Shown: positions 1 to 7,764 of the stretch, piece after piece | Position numbering within the stretch: position 1 is the stretch's first letter | How the letters are laid out: each line of letters begins with the position of its first letter | NCBI RefSeq assembly: GCF_040219615.1 | Contig: NZ_JAVJSE010000044.1 | Coordinates: forward strand, 1-64,000 | From: Thalassobaculum_A sp040219615 | GTDB lineage: Bacteria; Pseudomonadota; Alphaproteobacteria; Thalassobaculales; Thalassobaculaceae | DNA: 64,000 bases | Direction: 5' to 3' | Position numbers and translations under genes: made by a program | Notes under the pieces: model-generated | The model's database searches: none | The model's input: only the letters and a program-made list of their open reading frames with translations | What the model was told of the DNA's origin: nothing

Positions 1-837
1 ATCTCGGTCGGCAACCTGTTCCTCGGCGCGATCCTGCCGGGCCTGCTGCTGTCGTGCCTGTACTTCGCCTACATCCTGGTGGTGTCGTCGCTGAAGCCGC
101 ACTGGGCGCCGTCGCTGTCCGACGACGTCGGCCCGGACTCCACCGTCGGCCTGCTGCTCATGCTGCTGAAGGGCTTCCTGCCGCCGGTGTTCCTGATCAC
201 CCTGGTGCTGGGATCCATCTTCGCCGGCTGGGCGACCCCGACCGAGGCGGCGGGCGTCGGCGGCTTCGGCTCGCTGGTCCTGGCCCTGGTGAACGGCAAG
301 CTGAAGTGGGACGTCGTCAGGGACGTGTGCGAGCGCACCGCCCTGACCACCGGCATGATCTTCTTCATCTTCATGGGCGCGACGGCGTTCTCCTACGTGT
401 TCCGGTCGCTCGGCGGCGAGGACATCATCATCGAGCTGATCGAGCATCTCGGCCTCGAGGCCTGGGGGCTGCTGTTCGTGCTGATGGGGACGATCTTCGT
501 TCTCGGGTTCTTCTTCGACTGGATCGAGATCACCCTGATCGTGCTGCCGGTGTTCACCCCGATCGTGGAGCTGATGGACTTCGGCAGCCATGTCGAGGGC
601 CGGGACATCGTCTACTGGTTCGCCATCCTGGTGGCGGTCAACCTGCAGACCTCGTTCCTCACACCGCCCTTCGGCTTCGCGCTGTTCTATCTGAAGGGGG
701 TGTCGCCGAACTCGGTGAAGATCCAGAACATCTACCGGGGCATCATCCCGTTCGTCGCCCTGCAGGTGATGGGGCTGGTGGCCTGCATGATCTGGCCGGA
801 GATCACCCTCTGGCTGCCGAAGCTGGTTCTGGACTGA
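1..837 (+). CDS. TRAP transporter large permease (DctM-type), 3' part
   Basis: The frame is open from base 1 to the stop at 835-837, so the start lies outside the window. The 278 residues seen are very hydrophobic, with several membrane spans. They carry the family's PTEAAGVGG loop motif near residue 80 and the conserved LTPPFGFALFYLKG segment near the end. DctM is the 12-helix, ion-driven translocation subunit of tripartite TRAP importers for organic acids and takes substrate from a periplasmic binding protein. Its DctP and DctQ partners presumably lie upstream. It is not a close copy of the other DctM at 22166-23452. A bidirectional hairpin terminator follows 28 bases after the stop. Substrate cannot be told from sequence. 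Confidence 0.93.
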   Translation: MSVGNLFLGAILPGLLLSCLYFAYILVVSSLKPHWAPSLSDDVGPDSTVGLLLMLLKGFLPPVFLITLVLGSIFAGWATPTEAAGVGGFGSLVLALVNGKLKWDVVRDVCERTALTTGMIFFIFMGATAFSYVFRSLGGEDIIIELIEHLGLEAWGLLFVLMGTIFVLGFFFDWIEITLIVLPVFTPIVELMDFGSHVEGRDIVYWFAILVAVNLQTSFLTPPFGFALFYLKGVSPNSVKIQNIYRGIIPFVALQVMGLVACMIWPEITLWLPKLVLD

Positions 838-865
838 CGGTCCGGCCCGATACCCAAGAAACGGC

Positions 866-893
866 AAGGGCCGCTCCGGATGGAGCGGCCCTT
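866..893. terminator. Bidirectional hairpin terminator between dctM and mgsA
   Basis: A perfect 12-bp stem (AAGGGCCGCTCC, 866-877, with its complement at 882-893) encloses a GGAT loop. It sits between the convergent TRAP permease and methylglyoxal synthase genes. The minus-strand side is followed by a T-rich stretch (TTGCCGTTTCTT), so it should act best for mgsA. Confidence 0.8.
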
Positions 894-918
894 CGCCTGT
901 CAGGCACCCCGGTGCCGG

Positions 919-1374
919 CTACCGGTCGCCGGGCGCCAACGGCACGACGCGCTGGAGGTAACCGTCGTAGTCGGTCTCCGTCGGCGCGTAGTCGGCGTCG
1001 AACAGCGGGCTGGTGATCAGGAAGTCGGCGGTGCTGCGATTGCAGGCCAGCACGATGTTGTAGACGCTCGACAGCCGGACCAGTGCCTTCACGTCGACGT
1101 CGTGCGGCATCGCCGACATCGGGTCGGCGAAGAACACCAGCACGTCGATCGCGCCGTCGGCGATCAGCGCGCCCATCTGCTGGTCACCGCCGAGCGGCCC
1201 GCTCTTCAGGCGCGTGACCGGCAGGCCGGTGCGCTCGGCGACCAGTGCGCCGGTGGTCCCGGTCGCCCACAGCTCGTGCCCGGCCAGCCGGTCGCGATGG
1301 GTGGCGACCCAGTCCAGCAGTTCGGCCTTCTTGGCGTCGTGGGCCACCAGGCCGATACGCTTGCGCCGACGCAT
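919..1374 (-). CDS. mgsA: Methylglyoxal synthase
   Basis: This enzyme converts dihydroxyacetone phosphate to methylglyoxal and phosphate, a cytoplasmic bypass of lower glycolysis used when sugar phosphates pile up. The 151-residue product has family-typical length. It shows the N-terminal AHDAKK motif, the GTTG phosphate-binding turn near residue 40, and KSGPLGGDQQMG with the catalytic Asp at about 64. ADPMSAMPHDVDVKAL follows, with a conserved His at about 91. An upstream in-frame start would add 27 residues that overlap the neighbouring cupin gene, so the ATG at 1374 is preferred. It lies 17 bases downstream of the cupin gene and probably shares its transcript, ending at the 866-893 hairpin. 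Confidence 0.93.
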   Translation of the reverse strand: MRRRKRIGLVAHDAKKAELLDWVATHRDRLAGHELWATGTTGALVAERTGLPVTRLKSGPLGGDQQMGALIADGAIDVLVFFADPMSAMPHDVDVKALVRLSSVYNIVLACNRSTADFLITSPLFDADYAPTETDYDGYLQRVVPLAPGDR

Positions 1375-1391
1375 GAAGCGGCGCTCCCGGC

Positions 1392-1904
1392 TCAGCGGAT
1401 GAAGCGGTCGACGAAGTCGGCGCCCAGCCCGTTCTCGGTGTAGTGCCTGCGGCACATGTCGAGCTTGGCGAACACGTCCTCGAAGCCGGTGCAGCGCCCC
1501 TGCTCGTCAACGTAGTACATGCAGCCGGAGATGTTGAAGAAGGTGATCATCTCCTCGCAATCCTCGTCGACCACCAGGGTGTGGGTCTCGCCCGGCGGCT
1601 CGAACACGTAGGAGCCCTCGGTCGCGATCCAGTCGTGCTCAAGGTAGCGCCACTGGCCCTTCAGCACGAAGCCGTGGACCGGTGCGGGATGCAGGTGTCG
1701 GCTCAGCACGCCCGACTTGCGGACCCGCAGCAGGTTGCACCAGCCACCGTTCAGGGTGTTCAGCATCAGCGGCCGGAACCAGACGTTCGGCGCCTGCGGG
1801 ACCCAGACCCGCTCGTCGTCGGGGATCGCCACCTCGACGATCTCCAGCGGCGACAGCGGATGGGTGGAGGCCGGGCGTTCCCGGTCGGCGACGCGCGCGC
1901 GCAT
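1392..1904 (-). CDS. Cupin protein, 2,4'-dihydroxyacetophenone dioxygenase-like
   Basis: The product is a 170-residue single-domain cupin. The metal-binding strand SRHLHPAPVHGFVLKGQW and the later PPGETHTLVV supply the usual histidine/glutamate ligands, so a metal-dependent oxygenase or isomerase of the ChrR/DAD-like cupins is likely. The ATG at 1904 is chosen because AGGGAG lies 6 bases upstream; longer frames run into the kinase gene. It is followed 17 bases later by mgsA. The substrate is unknown. Family resemblance to 2,4'-dihydroxyacetophenone dioxygenase comes from overall pattern only, and no acetophenone pathway genes are nearby. Confidence 0.75.
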   Translation of the reverse strand: MRARVADRERPASTHPLSPLEIVEVAIPDDERVWVPQAPNVWFRPLMLNTLNGGWCNLLRVRKSGVLSRHLHPAPVHGFVLKGQWRYLEHDWIATEGSYVFEPPGETHTLVVDEDCEEMITFFNISGCMYYVDEQGRCTGFEDVFAKLDMCRRHYTENGLGADFVDRFIR

Positions 1905-1983
1905 GGCGAGCTCCCTGGCAAATTCTGTCGGCCGCACCATACGCCGGGGCATCCCGGCTGTCATGGCCGGCTCCGGCAGCGCG

Positions 1984-2919
1984 CTAGTTCCCGGCCAGCA
2001 ACGCCCGCACCGCGTCGGCCCGCGGGATCGGGGCCACGGCGCCATAGCCGGTGGTGGTCAACGCCGCGGCCGCGTTGGCGTAGCGCGCGGCCTCGACCGG
2101 GTCGTCGCCGGCGGCCAGCCGGGCCAGGAACGCACCGTCGAAGGTGTCGCCGGCACCGGTCGCGTCGATCGCGTCGACCCGGTTGGGCGCCAGCCGCCGG
2201 CGCTCCTTCGCGGTCGCCACCAGCACTCCCTCGGCCCCCAGCTTCAGGGCCACGATCCGCGGTCCGCGCCGCAGATAGGCATCGGCGATGGCGTCCGGAT
2301 CGTCCAGCCCGGTCAGGATCCGCGAGTCGTCGACCGACGGCAGCGCGACGGTGCAGCGCTCGATCGCCCCGTGCATCACCGCGCGGGCCCGCTCCAGCGA
2401 CCACAGCTTGAGCCGGAGGTTGGTGTCGTAGGCGACCTCGCAGCCGGCCTCGCGGGCCGCCTCGATCAGTCGGAATCCGGCATCGCACGGCCCCTCGCCC
2501 ACCGCCTGGCTGATTCCCGACAGTTGCACGATCCGGATCCGCGGCAGCAGGTCGAGCGGCAGGTCCGCCGGCGTGTAGCGGCTGGCGGCCGAGCCGGTAC
2601 GGTAGTAGGCGAAGTCGCGGCCGGCCGGGCTCGGCGTGATGATGTACAGGCCGGTCGGGGCGCCGGCGTCGGTCCGGACCGCGGAATCGTCGACCCTCTC
2701 GGCCCGCCACAGGGCCCGCAGCTCGCGGCCGAAGCTGTCGTCGCCGACCGCCGAGATATAGGCCGTCCGCGCGCCCTGGCGGGCGGCGGCGATGGCGCAG
2801 TTAGAAGTGTCGCCGCCATAGCCCGGCCGGTAGGACGGCGGCTCGCCGTCGCGTTCGACCCGGGTCAACTCCATGAGCGGTTCGCCGAAACAGGCGAGGT
2901 CGATGTCGCGTGTGGTCAT
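1984..2919 (-). CDS. PfkB-family carbohydrate kinase (2-keto-3-deoxygluconate kinase-like)
   Basis: This ribokinase/PfkB-fold protein of 311 residues phosphorylates a sugar or sugar acid with ATP in the cytoplasm. The N-terminal signature lies around PGYGGDTSNCAIAAARQG, typical of KDG kinases. The C-terminal ATP site is DATGAGDTFDGAF, with the catalytic Asp at about 258. The ATG at 2919 directly begins the conserved ACFGEP strand; the upstream frame extension has no homology and is discarded. It diverges from the aldolase/dehydrogenase operon starting at 3116, and the shared 196-base control region suggests one regulated pathway. KDG kinase is an inference; another keto-sugar is possible. Confidence 0.85.
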   Translation of the reverse strand: MTTRDIDLACFGEPLMELTRVERDGEPPSYRPGYGGDTSNCAIAAARQGARTAYISAVGDDSFGRELRALWRAERVDDSAVRTDAGAPTGLYIITPSPAGRDFAYYRTGSAASRYTPADLPLDLLPRIRIVQLSGISQAVGEGPCDAGFRLIEAAREAGCEVAYDTNLRLKLWSLERARAVMHGAIERCTVALPSVDDSRILTGLDDPDAIADAYLRRGPRIVALKLGAEGVLVATAKERRRLAPNRVDAIDATGAGDTFDGAFLARLAAGDDPVEAARYANAAAALTTTGYGAVAPIPRADAVRALLAGN

Positions 2920-3016
2920 GGCCGGAAGGTGAACGACCCGACGGAAACCGGCAAGCGGGAACGCCGCCTGGCCGTCGGCAGGGACTGTTGCCCGGGCCAC
3001 TGCCCCTGCTAGTGTG

Positions 3017-3024
3017 ATGATCAT
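3017..3024. promoter_or_regulatory. ATGATCAT palindrome in the divergent kinase/aldolase control region
   Basis: This 8-bp perfect palindrome sits 98 bases upstream of the kinase start and 92 bases upstream of the RraA-like gene. Such sites are common operators of GntR or LysR regulators, but no regulator gene is adjacent. I offer it only as a candidate. Confidence 0.3.
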
Positions 3025-3115
3025 ACCTCTTCGGCCGACCGGCCAGCGAACCCCTACTGCGACCCCCCACTGCGAACCGCAGGGACATGGGTACCGAAAA
3101 CAAGGGACGGAAACG

Positions 3116-3817
3116 ATGACCGAGATCTCGGCGGCGGACCTCGACCGCCTCACCGCCTGGGACACCCCGACCATCTGCAACGCGCTCGAACTCACCAACC
3201 CCGAGCGGCGGGCGACCGGCTTCACCACCGGCCAGATGGTCTGCGCCTTCCCGGAGCTGAAGCCGATCTGCGGCTTCGCCCGCACCGCCACCATCCGCGC
3301 CGTGGCGCCGGCGGTGCGCAGCGCCGCCCAGAACCTGGCCACCCGGCAGGCCTACTACGAATACGTCGCCGCCAGGCCCGGCCCGACCGTGGTGGTGATC
3401 CAGGACCTCGACCCGGAGCCCGGCTTCGGTGCCTTCTGGGGCGAGGTCAACACCGCGATCCACAAGGGTCTGGGCGCGCTCGGCGTGGTCACCAACGGCT
3501 CGATCCGCGACCTCGACGCCTGTGCCCCTGGCTTCCAGCTGGTGGCCGGCAGGATCGGCCCGAGCCATGCCCACGTTCATCTGGTCGACCACGGCGGCCA
3601 GGTGAACCTGTACGGCATGGTCGTGAACGACGGCGACATCGTGCACGCCGACCGGCACGGCGCGGTGGTCGTCCCGCGCGACTCCGTAAAGAGCCTGCCG
3701 GACGCCGTGGCCCTGCTGACCCGCCGCGAGGCGGTGATCCTGGATGCCGCCCGTGCACCCGACTTCAACATCGACAAGCTGAAGGCGGCCATGGGCAAGT
3801 CGGCCGAAATCCACTGA
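3116..3817 (+). CDS. RraA-family aldolase/decarboxylase (HMG aldolase-like)
   Basis: This 233-residue protein has the RraA/4-hydroxy-4-methyl-2-oxoglutarate aldolase fold. Members cleave or decarboxylate oxo-acids with a divalent metal. The segment GALGVVTNGSIRDLDACA is the diagnostic motif, with G-SIRD binding the metal and pyruvate carboxylate; an early IWDTPTICNAL-like stretch and NDGDIVHADRHGAVVVP are also typical. The ATG at 3116 follows AGGGACGG; an upstream in-frame start adds a basic tail without homology. It opens a four-gene operon with 19-, 12- and minus-4-base junctions (dehydrogenase, HpcH aldolase, Ldh_2 dehydrogenase). That argues for a catabolic enzyme, not the RNase E inhibitor RraA. 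Confidence 0.82.
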   Translation: MTEISAADLDRLTAWDTPTICNALELTNPERRATGFTTGQMVCAFPELKPICGFARTATIRAVAPAVRSAAQNLATRQAYYEYVAARPGPTVVVIQDLDPEPGFGAFWGEVNTAIHKGLGALGVVTNGSIRDLDACAPGFQLVAGRIGPSHAHVHLVDHGGQVNLYGMVVNDGDIVHADRHGAVVVPRDSVKSLPDAVALLTRREAVILDAARAPDFNIDKLKAAMGKSAEIH

Positions 3818-3836
3818 CCGCGCGCGGGCCCGCACC

Positions 3837-4829
3837 ATGGCGAGCAACAGGAAGAAGGTCCTGGTCCTCGGAACGCTGCATCCCGACGGCATGGCCCTGC
3901 TCGAGGGCCGGGACGACGTAGAGTTCGAGGTGATCGAGGACATCTCCGAGGAGAATCTGCTGCGGCACGCGCCCGGCACCCACGGCATTGCCGTCCGGGT
4001 CGCCCGGATCACGCGTTCGATCATCGAGGCGGCCGGCTGCCTGGAGGTCGTCTCGCGGCACGGCGTCGGCTACGACTCGGTCGACGTCGCCGCCTGCACC
4101 GACAACGGCGTCCGGCTGGCGATCGCCCCCCGGTCCAACGCCCCGTCGGTCGCCGAGCAGGCGATGATGTTCCTGCTGGCGCTGGCCAAGCAGGTCGCGG
4201 TCTACGACCCGCTGGTCCGGCGCGGCGACTGGGACAAGCGCTTCCGGACCCAGGCGATCGACCTGGACGGGCGGACGCTGCTGGTCGTCGGGCTCGGCCG
4301 CATCGGCTCCCGGGTGGTCCGTCGCGCCCGGGCGTTCGACATGCGGGTGCTCGGCTACGACCCCTACGTCGCGCCCGATGCGATCCGGGCCATGGGCGCC
4401 GAGCCGGTCGCCGACTACCGGGCGGTGCTCGGCGACGTCGACGCACTGACGGTGCACTGCCCGCGCAACGACGAGACGCTCGGCATGATCGGCGCCGCCG
4501 AGCTGGCGGCCCTGCGGCCGGGCGCCCTGGTGGTGAACTGCGCCCGCGGCGGCCTGGTCGACGAGGCCGCCCTGGTCGCGGCGATCCGGTCCGGCCACAT
4601 CGCCGGCGCCGGGGTGGACGTGTTCGACGTCGAGCCGCCGGCGGCCGACCATCCGTTCTTCCAGGAGCCCCGGATCCTGATGACGCCGCATTCCGCCGGC
4701 GCCAGTCTGGAATCCCTGAAGCGGGCGGCGGTGCAGACCGTCGAGAACATCCTGGCCACCTTCGACGGCACCCTGGATCCCGCCGTCGTCGTCAACAAAG
4801 CGGTCCTGCAACGGACCGAAGCGAGCTGA
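3837..4829 (+). CDS. D-2-hydroxyacid dehydrogenase (phosphoglycerate dehydrogenase-like)
   Basis: This 330-residue NAD-dependent D-isomer-specific 2-hydroxyacid dehydrogenase has a Rossmann domain with GLGRIG near residues 150-156. Catalytic residues of the family are visible: Arg in NCARGGLVDE near 236, Glu in GVDVFDVEPP, and His 285 in MTPHSAGAS. It lacks the C-terminal ACT domain of biosynthetic SerA, so it is probably catabolic. It is the second gene of the operon and may oxidise a hydroxyacid intermediate or reduce the matching keto acid. Start ATG at 3837 follows the previous stop by 19 bases. The exact substrate is not inferable. Confidence 0.88.
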   Translation: MASNRKKVLVLGTLHPDGMALLEGRDDVEFEVIEDISEENLLRHAPGTHGIAVRVARITRSIIEAAGCLEVVSRHGVGYDSVDVAACTDNGVRLAIAPRSNAPSVAEQAMMFLLALAKQVAVYDPLVRRGDWDKRFRTQAIDLDGRTLLVVGLGRIGSRVVRRARAFDMRVLGYDPYVAPDAIRAMGAEPVADYRAVLGDVDALTVHCPRNDETLGMIGAAELAALRPGALVVNCARGGLVDEAALVAAIRSGHIAGAGVDVFDVEPPAADHPFFQEPRILMTPHSAGASLESLKRAAVQTVENILATFDGTLDPAVVVNKAVLQRTEAS

Positions 4830-4841
4830 GAGGAAACGCTC

Positions 4842-5609
4842 ATGGACAGCCGACTGCACAAGGTCTGGAACGAGGGCAAGGGCGCATTGAACGGCTGGCT
4901 CTCGATCCCGTCGACCGTGACCGCCGAGTTCATGGCCATGCAGGACTTCGACAGCCTGACCGTCGACCTGCAGCACGGCCTGGTGGACTACCAGACCGCG
5001 CTCACCCTGTTCCAGGCGGTCCAGGGCTGGGGCCGCACCCCGATGGCCCGGGTGCCTTGGAACGAGCCCGGCATCATCATGAAGCTGCTGGACGCCGGCG
5101 CGCTCGGCATCATCTGCCCGATGATCAATACCGCCGAGGACGCCAAGCGCTTCGTCGGCGCCTGCCTGTACCATCCGGCCGGCTACCGCTCGACCGGGCC
5201 GACCCGGGCCGGGCTGCTGTATCCGGACTACTTCCCGAACGCCAACAAGACCATCGTCAGCATGGCGATGATCGAGACCGTCCAGGCCATCGAGAACGCC
5301 GACGCGATCTGCGCCACCCCCGGCCTGAGCGGCATCTATGTCGGCCCGAGCGACCTCGCGGTGTCCATGGGCAAGAGCCCCGGCATGGATTCTACCGATC
5401 CCGCGGTGGTGGCGAACATCGACAAGGCCCTGGCCGCCGCCAAGAAGGCCGGCATCAAGGCCGGCATCCACTGCATGGCGCCGAGCTATCTGCGCAAGAT
5501 GGTCGAGAAGGGTTTCGACTTCGTCACCCTCAGCTCGGACGTCCGGATGTTCGTCTCGTCCGCGTCGGGCGACGTCAAGGCGTACCGCGACCTCGAGGCC
5601 GGTCGATGA
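4842..5609 (+). CDS. HpcH/HpaI-family aldolase
   Basis: This 255-residue class II, metal-dependent aldolase of the HpcH/HpaI (2,4-dihydroxyhept-2-ene-1,7-dioate aldolase) family releases pyruvate from 4-hydroxy-2-oxo acids. Recognisable elements are VDLQHGLVDYQ (catalytic His region), MIETVQAIENAD (metal Glu) and GIYVGPSDLAVSMG (metal Asp). It has a good GAGAGGAAACGCTC leader before the ATG. The stop overlaps the next start (ATGA at 5606-5609), implying translational coupling. With the RraA-like enzyme in the same operon there are two possible aldol-cleavage steps, which is unusual for one pathway. Confidence 0.88.
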   Translation: MDSRLHKVWNEGKGALNGWLSIPSTVTAEFMAMQDFDSLTVDLQHGLVDYQTALTLFQAVQGWGRTPMARVPWNEPGIIMKLLDAGALGIICPMINTAEDAKRFVGACLYHPAGYRSTGPTRAGLLYPDYFPNANKTIVSMAMIETVQAIENADAICATPGLSGIYVGPSDLAVSMGKSPGMDSTDPAVVANIDKALAAAKKAGIKAGIHCMAPSYLRKMVEKGFDFVTLSSDVRMFVSSASGDVKAYRDLEAGR

Positions 5610-6742
5610 CCGGCATCCGGCATGAGGGCGGCGAGGCCTTCGTGCCGCCGGCGGCAATGGAGGCGCTCGGCCGCGCGATCTTCGCCCGGGCCGGTTGCTC
5701 GCCCGAGGAGGCCGACCGGATCTCCCGGCGGCTGACCGGTGCCAACCTGCGCGGCCACGACAGCCACGGCGTGATCCGCATCCCGCGCTATGTCGAATGG
5801 GCCCAGACCGGCCGGCAGGTCCCGAACCAGACGATCTCGATCATCCTGGACCAGCCGAGCTTCGCGATCATCGACGGCAACTACGGCTTCGGCCAGTCGA
5901 TCGGCGAGCAGACCGTCGACGTCGGAATCGCCAAGGCCAAGCAGCACGGCGTGGCCGTCACCGCCCTGCGCAATTCCGGCCATCTCGGCCGGATCGGCGA
6001 CTGGGCGGAACGCTGCGCCGCCCAGAACGTCGTATCGATCCACATGGTCAACGTCCGTGGCTCGCTGATCGTCGCCCCCTATGGCGCGGTCGGGCGGCGC
6101 ATGGGCACCTCGCCGTTCTGCGCCGGCATCCCGGTGGCCGGGGGCGAGCCGGTGATCCTCGACTTCGCGACCTCGCTGGTTGCCGAGGGCAAGGCCCTGG
6201 TGGCGTTCAAGGGCGGCAAGCCGCTGCCGCCCGGCTCGCTGGTCGACGCCGACGGCAAGCTGACCGCCGACCCGCACCCCTTGTACGGCGACGTCCCGGC
6301 CGGCGGCTATCCCGACCCGAACAACGGTCCCGGCGCCCTGCGCGCGTTCGGCGACCACAAGGGCTCCGGCCTGAACTTCCTGATGGAGATGATGGCGGGG
6401 GCGCTCGGCGGCTCCGGCACCGCCGGCGCGCTCGGCGAGGAAAACCGCCGCCGGTTCTGCAACGGCATGTTCTCGTTCTACGTGGACGTGGCCGCCTTCG
6501 ACACCGGCAACGCCTTCGCCGACGAGGTGAAGAGCTATGTCGAGTTCGTGAAGTCGGCCAAGCCGGCCACCGCCGACGGCAAGGTCCTGGTGCCCGGCGA
6601 GAAGGAGCGCGCGACCCTGGCCGAGCGCACGGCCGGTGGCCTGCCGCTGGCCGAGGAAGCCTGGTCCGACATCGTCGACACCGCCCGCAGGCTCGCGATC
6701 CCGGAGGCCGAGATAGCGAGCCTGATCGGCGGCAAACCGTAG
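5606..6742 (+). CDS. Malate/L-lactate dehydrogenase family (Ldh_2) oxidoreductase
   Basis: This 378-residue member of the Ldh_2/AllD/YlbC-type NAD(P)-dependent dehydrogenases acts on 2-hydroxy or 2-keto dicarboxylates, ureidoglycolate, or cyclic imino acids. Family signatures are GHDSHGVIRIPRYVE, ALRNSGHLGRIGDWAE, MGTSPFCAGIP and GDHKGSGLNFLMEMMAGAL. The ATG at 5606 is chosen because it overlaps the aldolase stop by four bases; the longer upstream frame runs through that gene. It is last in the RraA-dehydrogenase-aldolase operon and probably catalyses the redox step that generates or uses a 2-keto acid. Substrate is uncertain. Confidence 0.88.
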   Translation: MTGIRHEGGEAFVPPAAMEALGRAIFARAGCSPEEADRISRRLTGANLRGHDSHGVIRIPRYVEWAQTGRQVPNQTISIILDQPSFAIIDGNYGFGQSIGEQTVDVGIAKAKQHGVAVTALRNSGHLGRIGDWAERCAAQNVVSIHMVNVRGSLIVAPYGAVGRRMGTSPFCAGIPVAGGEPVILDFATSLVAEGKALVAFKGGKPLPPGSLVDADGKLTADPHPLYGDVPAGGYPDPNNGPGALRAFGDHKGSGLNFLMEMMAGALGGSGTAGALGEENRRRFCNGMFSFYVDVAAFDTGNAFADEVKSYVEFVKSAKPATADGKVLVPGEKERATLAERTAGGLPLAEEAWSDIVDTARRLAIPEAEIASLIGGKP

Positions 6743-6834
6743 GGGCGCGCCGCCCGGGGTTCATCGGAACGCCCTCGACCGTCGCGGGTTTCCCTGGCGG
6801 AGCCCGGCCTGCCCGGGCGGCGAGGGATGGACCG

Positions 6835-7764
6835 ATGACACCACGCGCAGTGACCCTGATCGTGAATCCGGCGGCCGGCAGCCTGCTGGACAGCGGCATC
6901 ACGCCCGAGAGTATCGCAGACCGGATCGCGGCACTCGGCTTCGAGGTCGAGTTGCTGACCGGCCCGCCCGACGGTCTGCCCGGATTCATCGAGACCGCCC
7001 TAGACCGCCCGGCCGAACTGGTCGCGGTCGCGGGCGGCGACGGGACCATCAACACCGCGGCCGCGGCGCTTGCCGGCAGCGACAAGATCCTGATGCCGAT
7101 CCCGGCCGGCACGCTCAATCACCTGTCCCGCGACCTCGGCATCCCGGCCGACATCGACGGGGCGGTCGCGGCGATGCGCCATGGACGGCCGGCCCGGGTG
7201 GATGTCGGCGAGGTCGACGGCCACCTGTTCCTGTGCAGCTCGGTGATCGGCTTCCCGTCCCGCATCGGTGGGCAACGCGAGCACTGGCGCGGCCGCCTGA
7301 ACCCGATCCGCTGGATCCGGGTGATCGCCAAGAATCTCTCGACCCTGTCCCGGGACGGGCGCCTGGCCATCCGGCTGCCGGATGCCGGGGTGGCCCCCTT
7401 CCGCAGCCGGCACCTGATGGTCGCGGTCGGTGGCTACGACGAGGCGCCGGGCCGGCTGTTCACAAGGTCGCGGCTCGATACCGGGGCATTCGAGGTGTAT
7501 GCCATGCCCCGCCCGACCCCGTCGGGACTGCTGCTGACCTTCCTGCGCGCACTGGCCGGCCGCTGGCGCCGGTCGCCGGAGCTGAAGACTGCGAAGGCCG
7601 CCACCGTCGAGGTGAGCAGCAGCCGATCGAAGCTGCGGGTGATGAACGACGGCGAGTTGCTGCTGCTCGAGCCGCCCCTTACCTACTCGATCCGACCGGC
7701 CGGCCTGCGCGTGCTGCGGGCCGCCGCCGAGACCGAGACCGACGTCCCCACCGCTGCGGCATGA
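6835..7764 (+). CDS. Diacylglycerol kinase-family lipid kinase (YegS-like)
   Basis: This 309-residue DAGK-catalytic-domain protein phosphorylates a lipid such as diacylglycerol or sphingoid base at the inner face of the membrane. Motifs are LIVNPAAGS at the start, VAGGDGTINTAAAAL with the GGDGT nucleotide site, and PAGTLNHLSRDLGI. No membrane spans are seen, as in soluble YegS/DgkB-type enzymes. The ATG at 6835 is preceded by GCGAGGGATGG. Its stop overlaps the start of the metallophosphoesterase gene (ATGA, 7761-7764), a pairing that suggests a phosphorylation/dephosphorylation or lipid-modification role in common. Confidence 0.87.
   Translation: MTPRAVTLIVNPAAGSLLDSGITPESIADRIAALGFEVELLTGPPDGLPGFIETALDRPAELVAVAGGDGTINTAAAALAGSDKILMPIPAGTLNHLSRDLGIPADIDGAVAAMRHGRPARVDVGEVDGHLFLCSSVIGFPSRIGGQREHWRGRLNPIRWIRVIAKNLSTLSRDGRLAIRLPDAGVAPFRSRHLMVAVGGYDEAPGRLFTRSRLDTGAFEVYAMPRPTPSGLLLTFLRALAGRWRRSPELKTAKAATVEVSSSRSKLRVMNDGELLLLEPPLTYSIRPAGLRVLRAAAETETDVPTAAA

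Noticed and set aside
3116..3817. RNase E inhibitor RraA
   Set aside because: The fold is the same, but operon context with aldolase and dehydrogenases supports a catabolic aldolase.
3765..5657. 630-codon minus-strand frame opposite the hydroxyacid dehydrogenase and aldolase
   Set aside because: Antisense to two well-recognised enzymes; no homology-like motifs.
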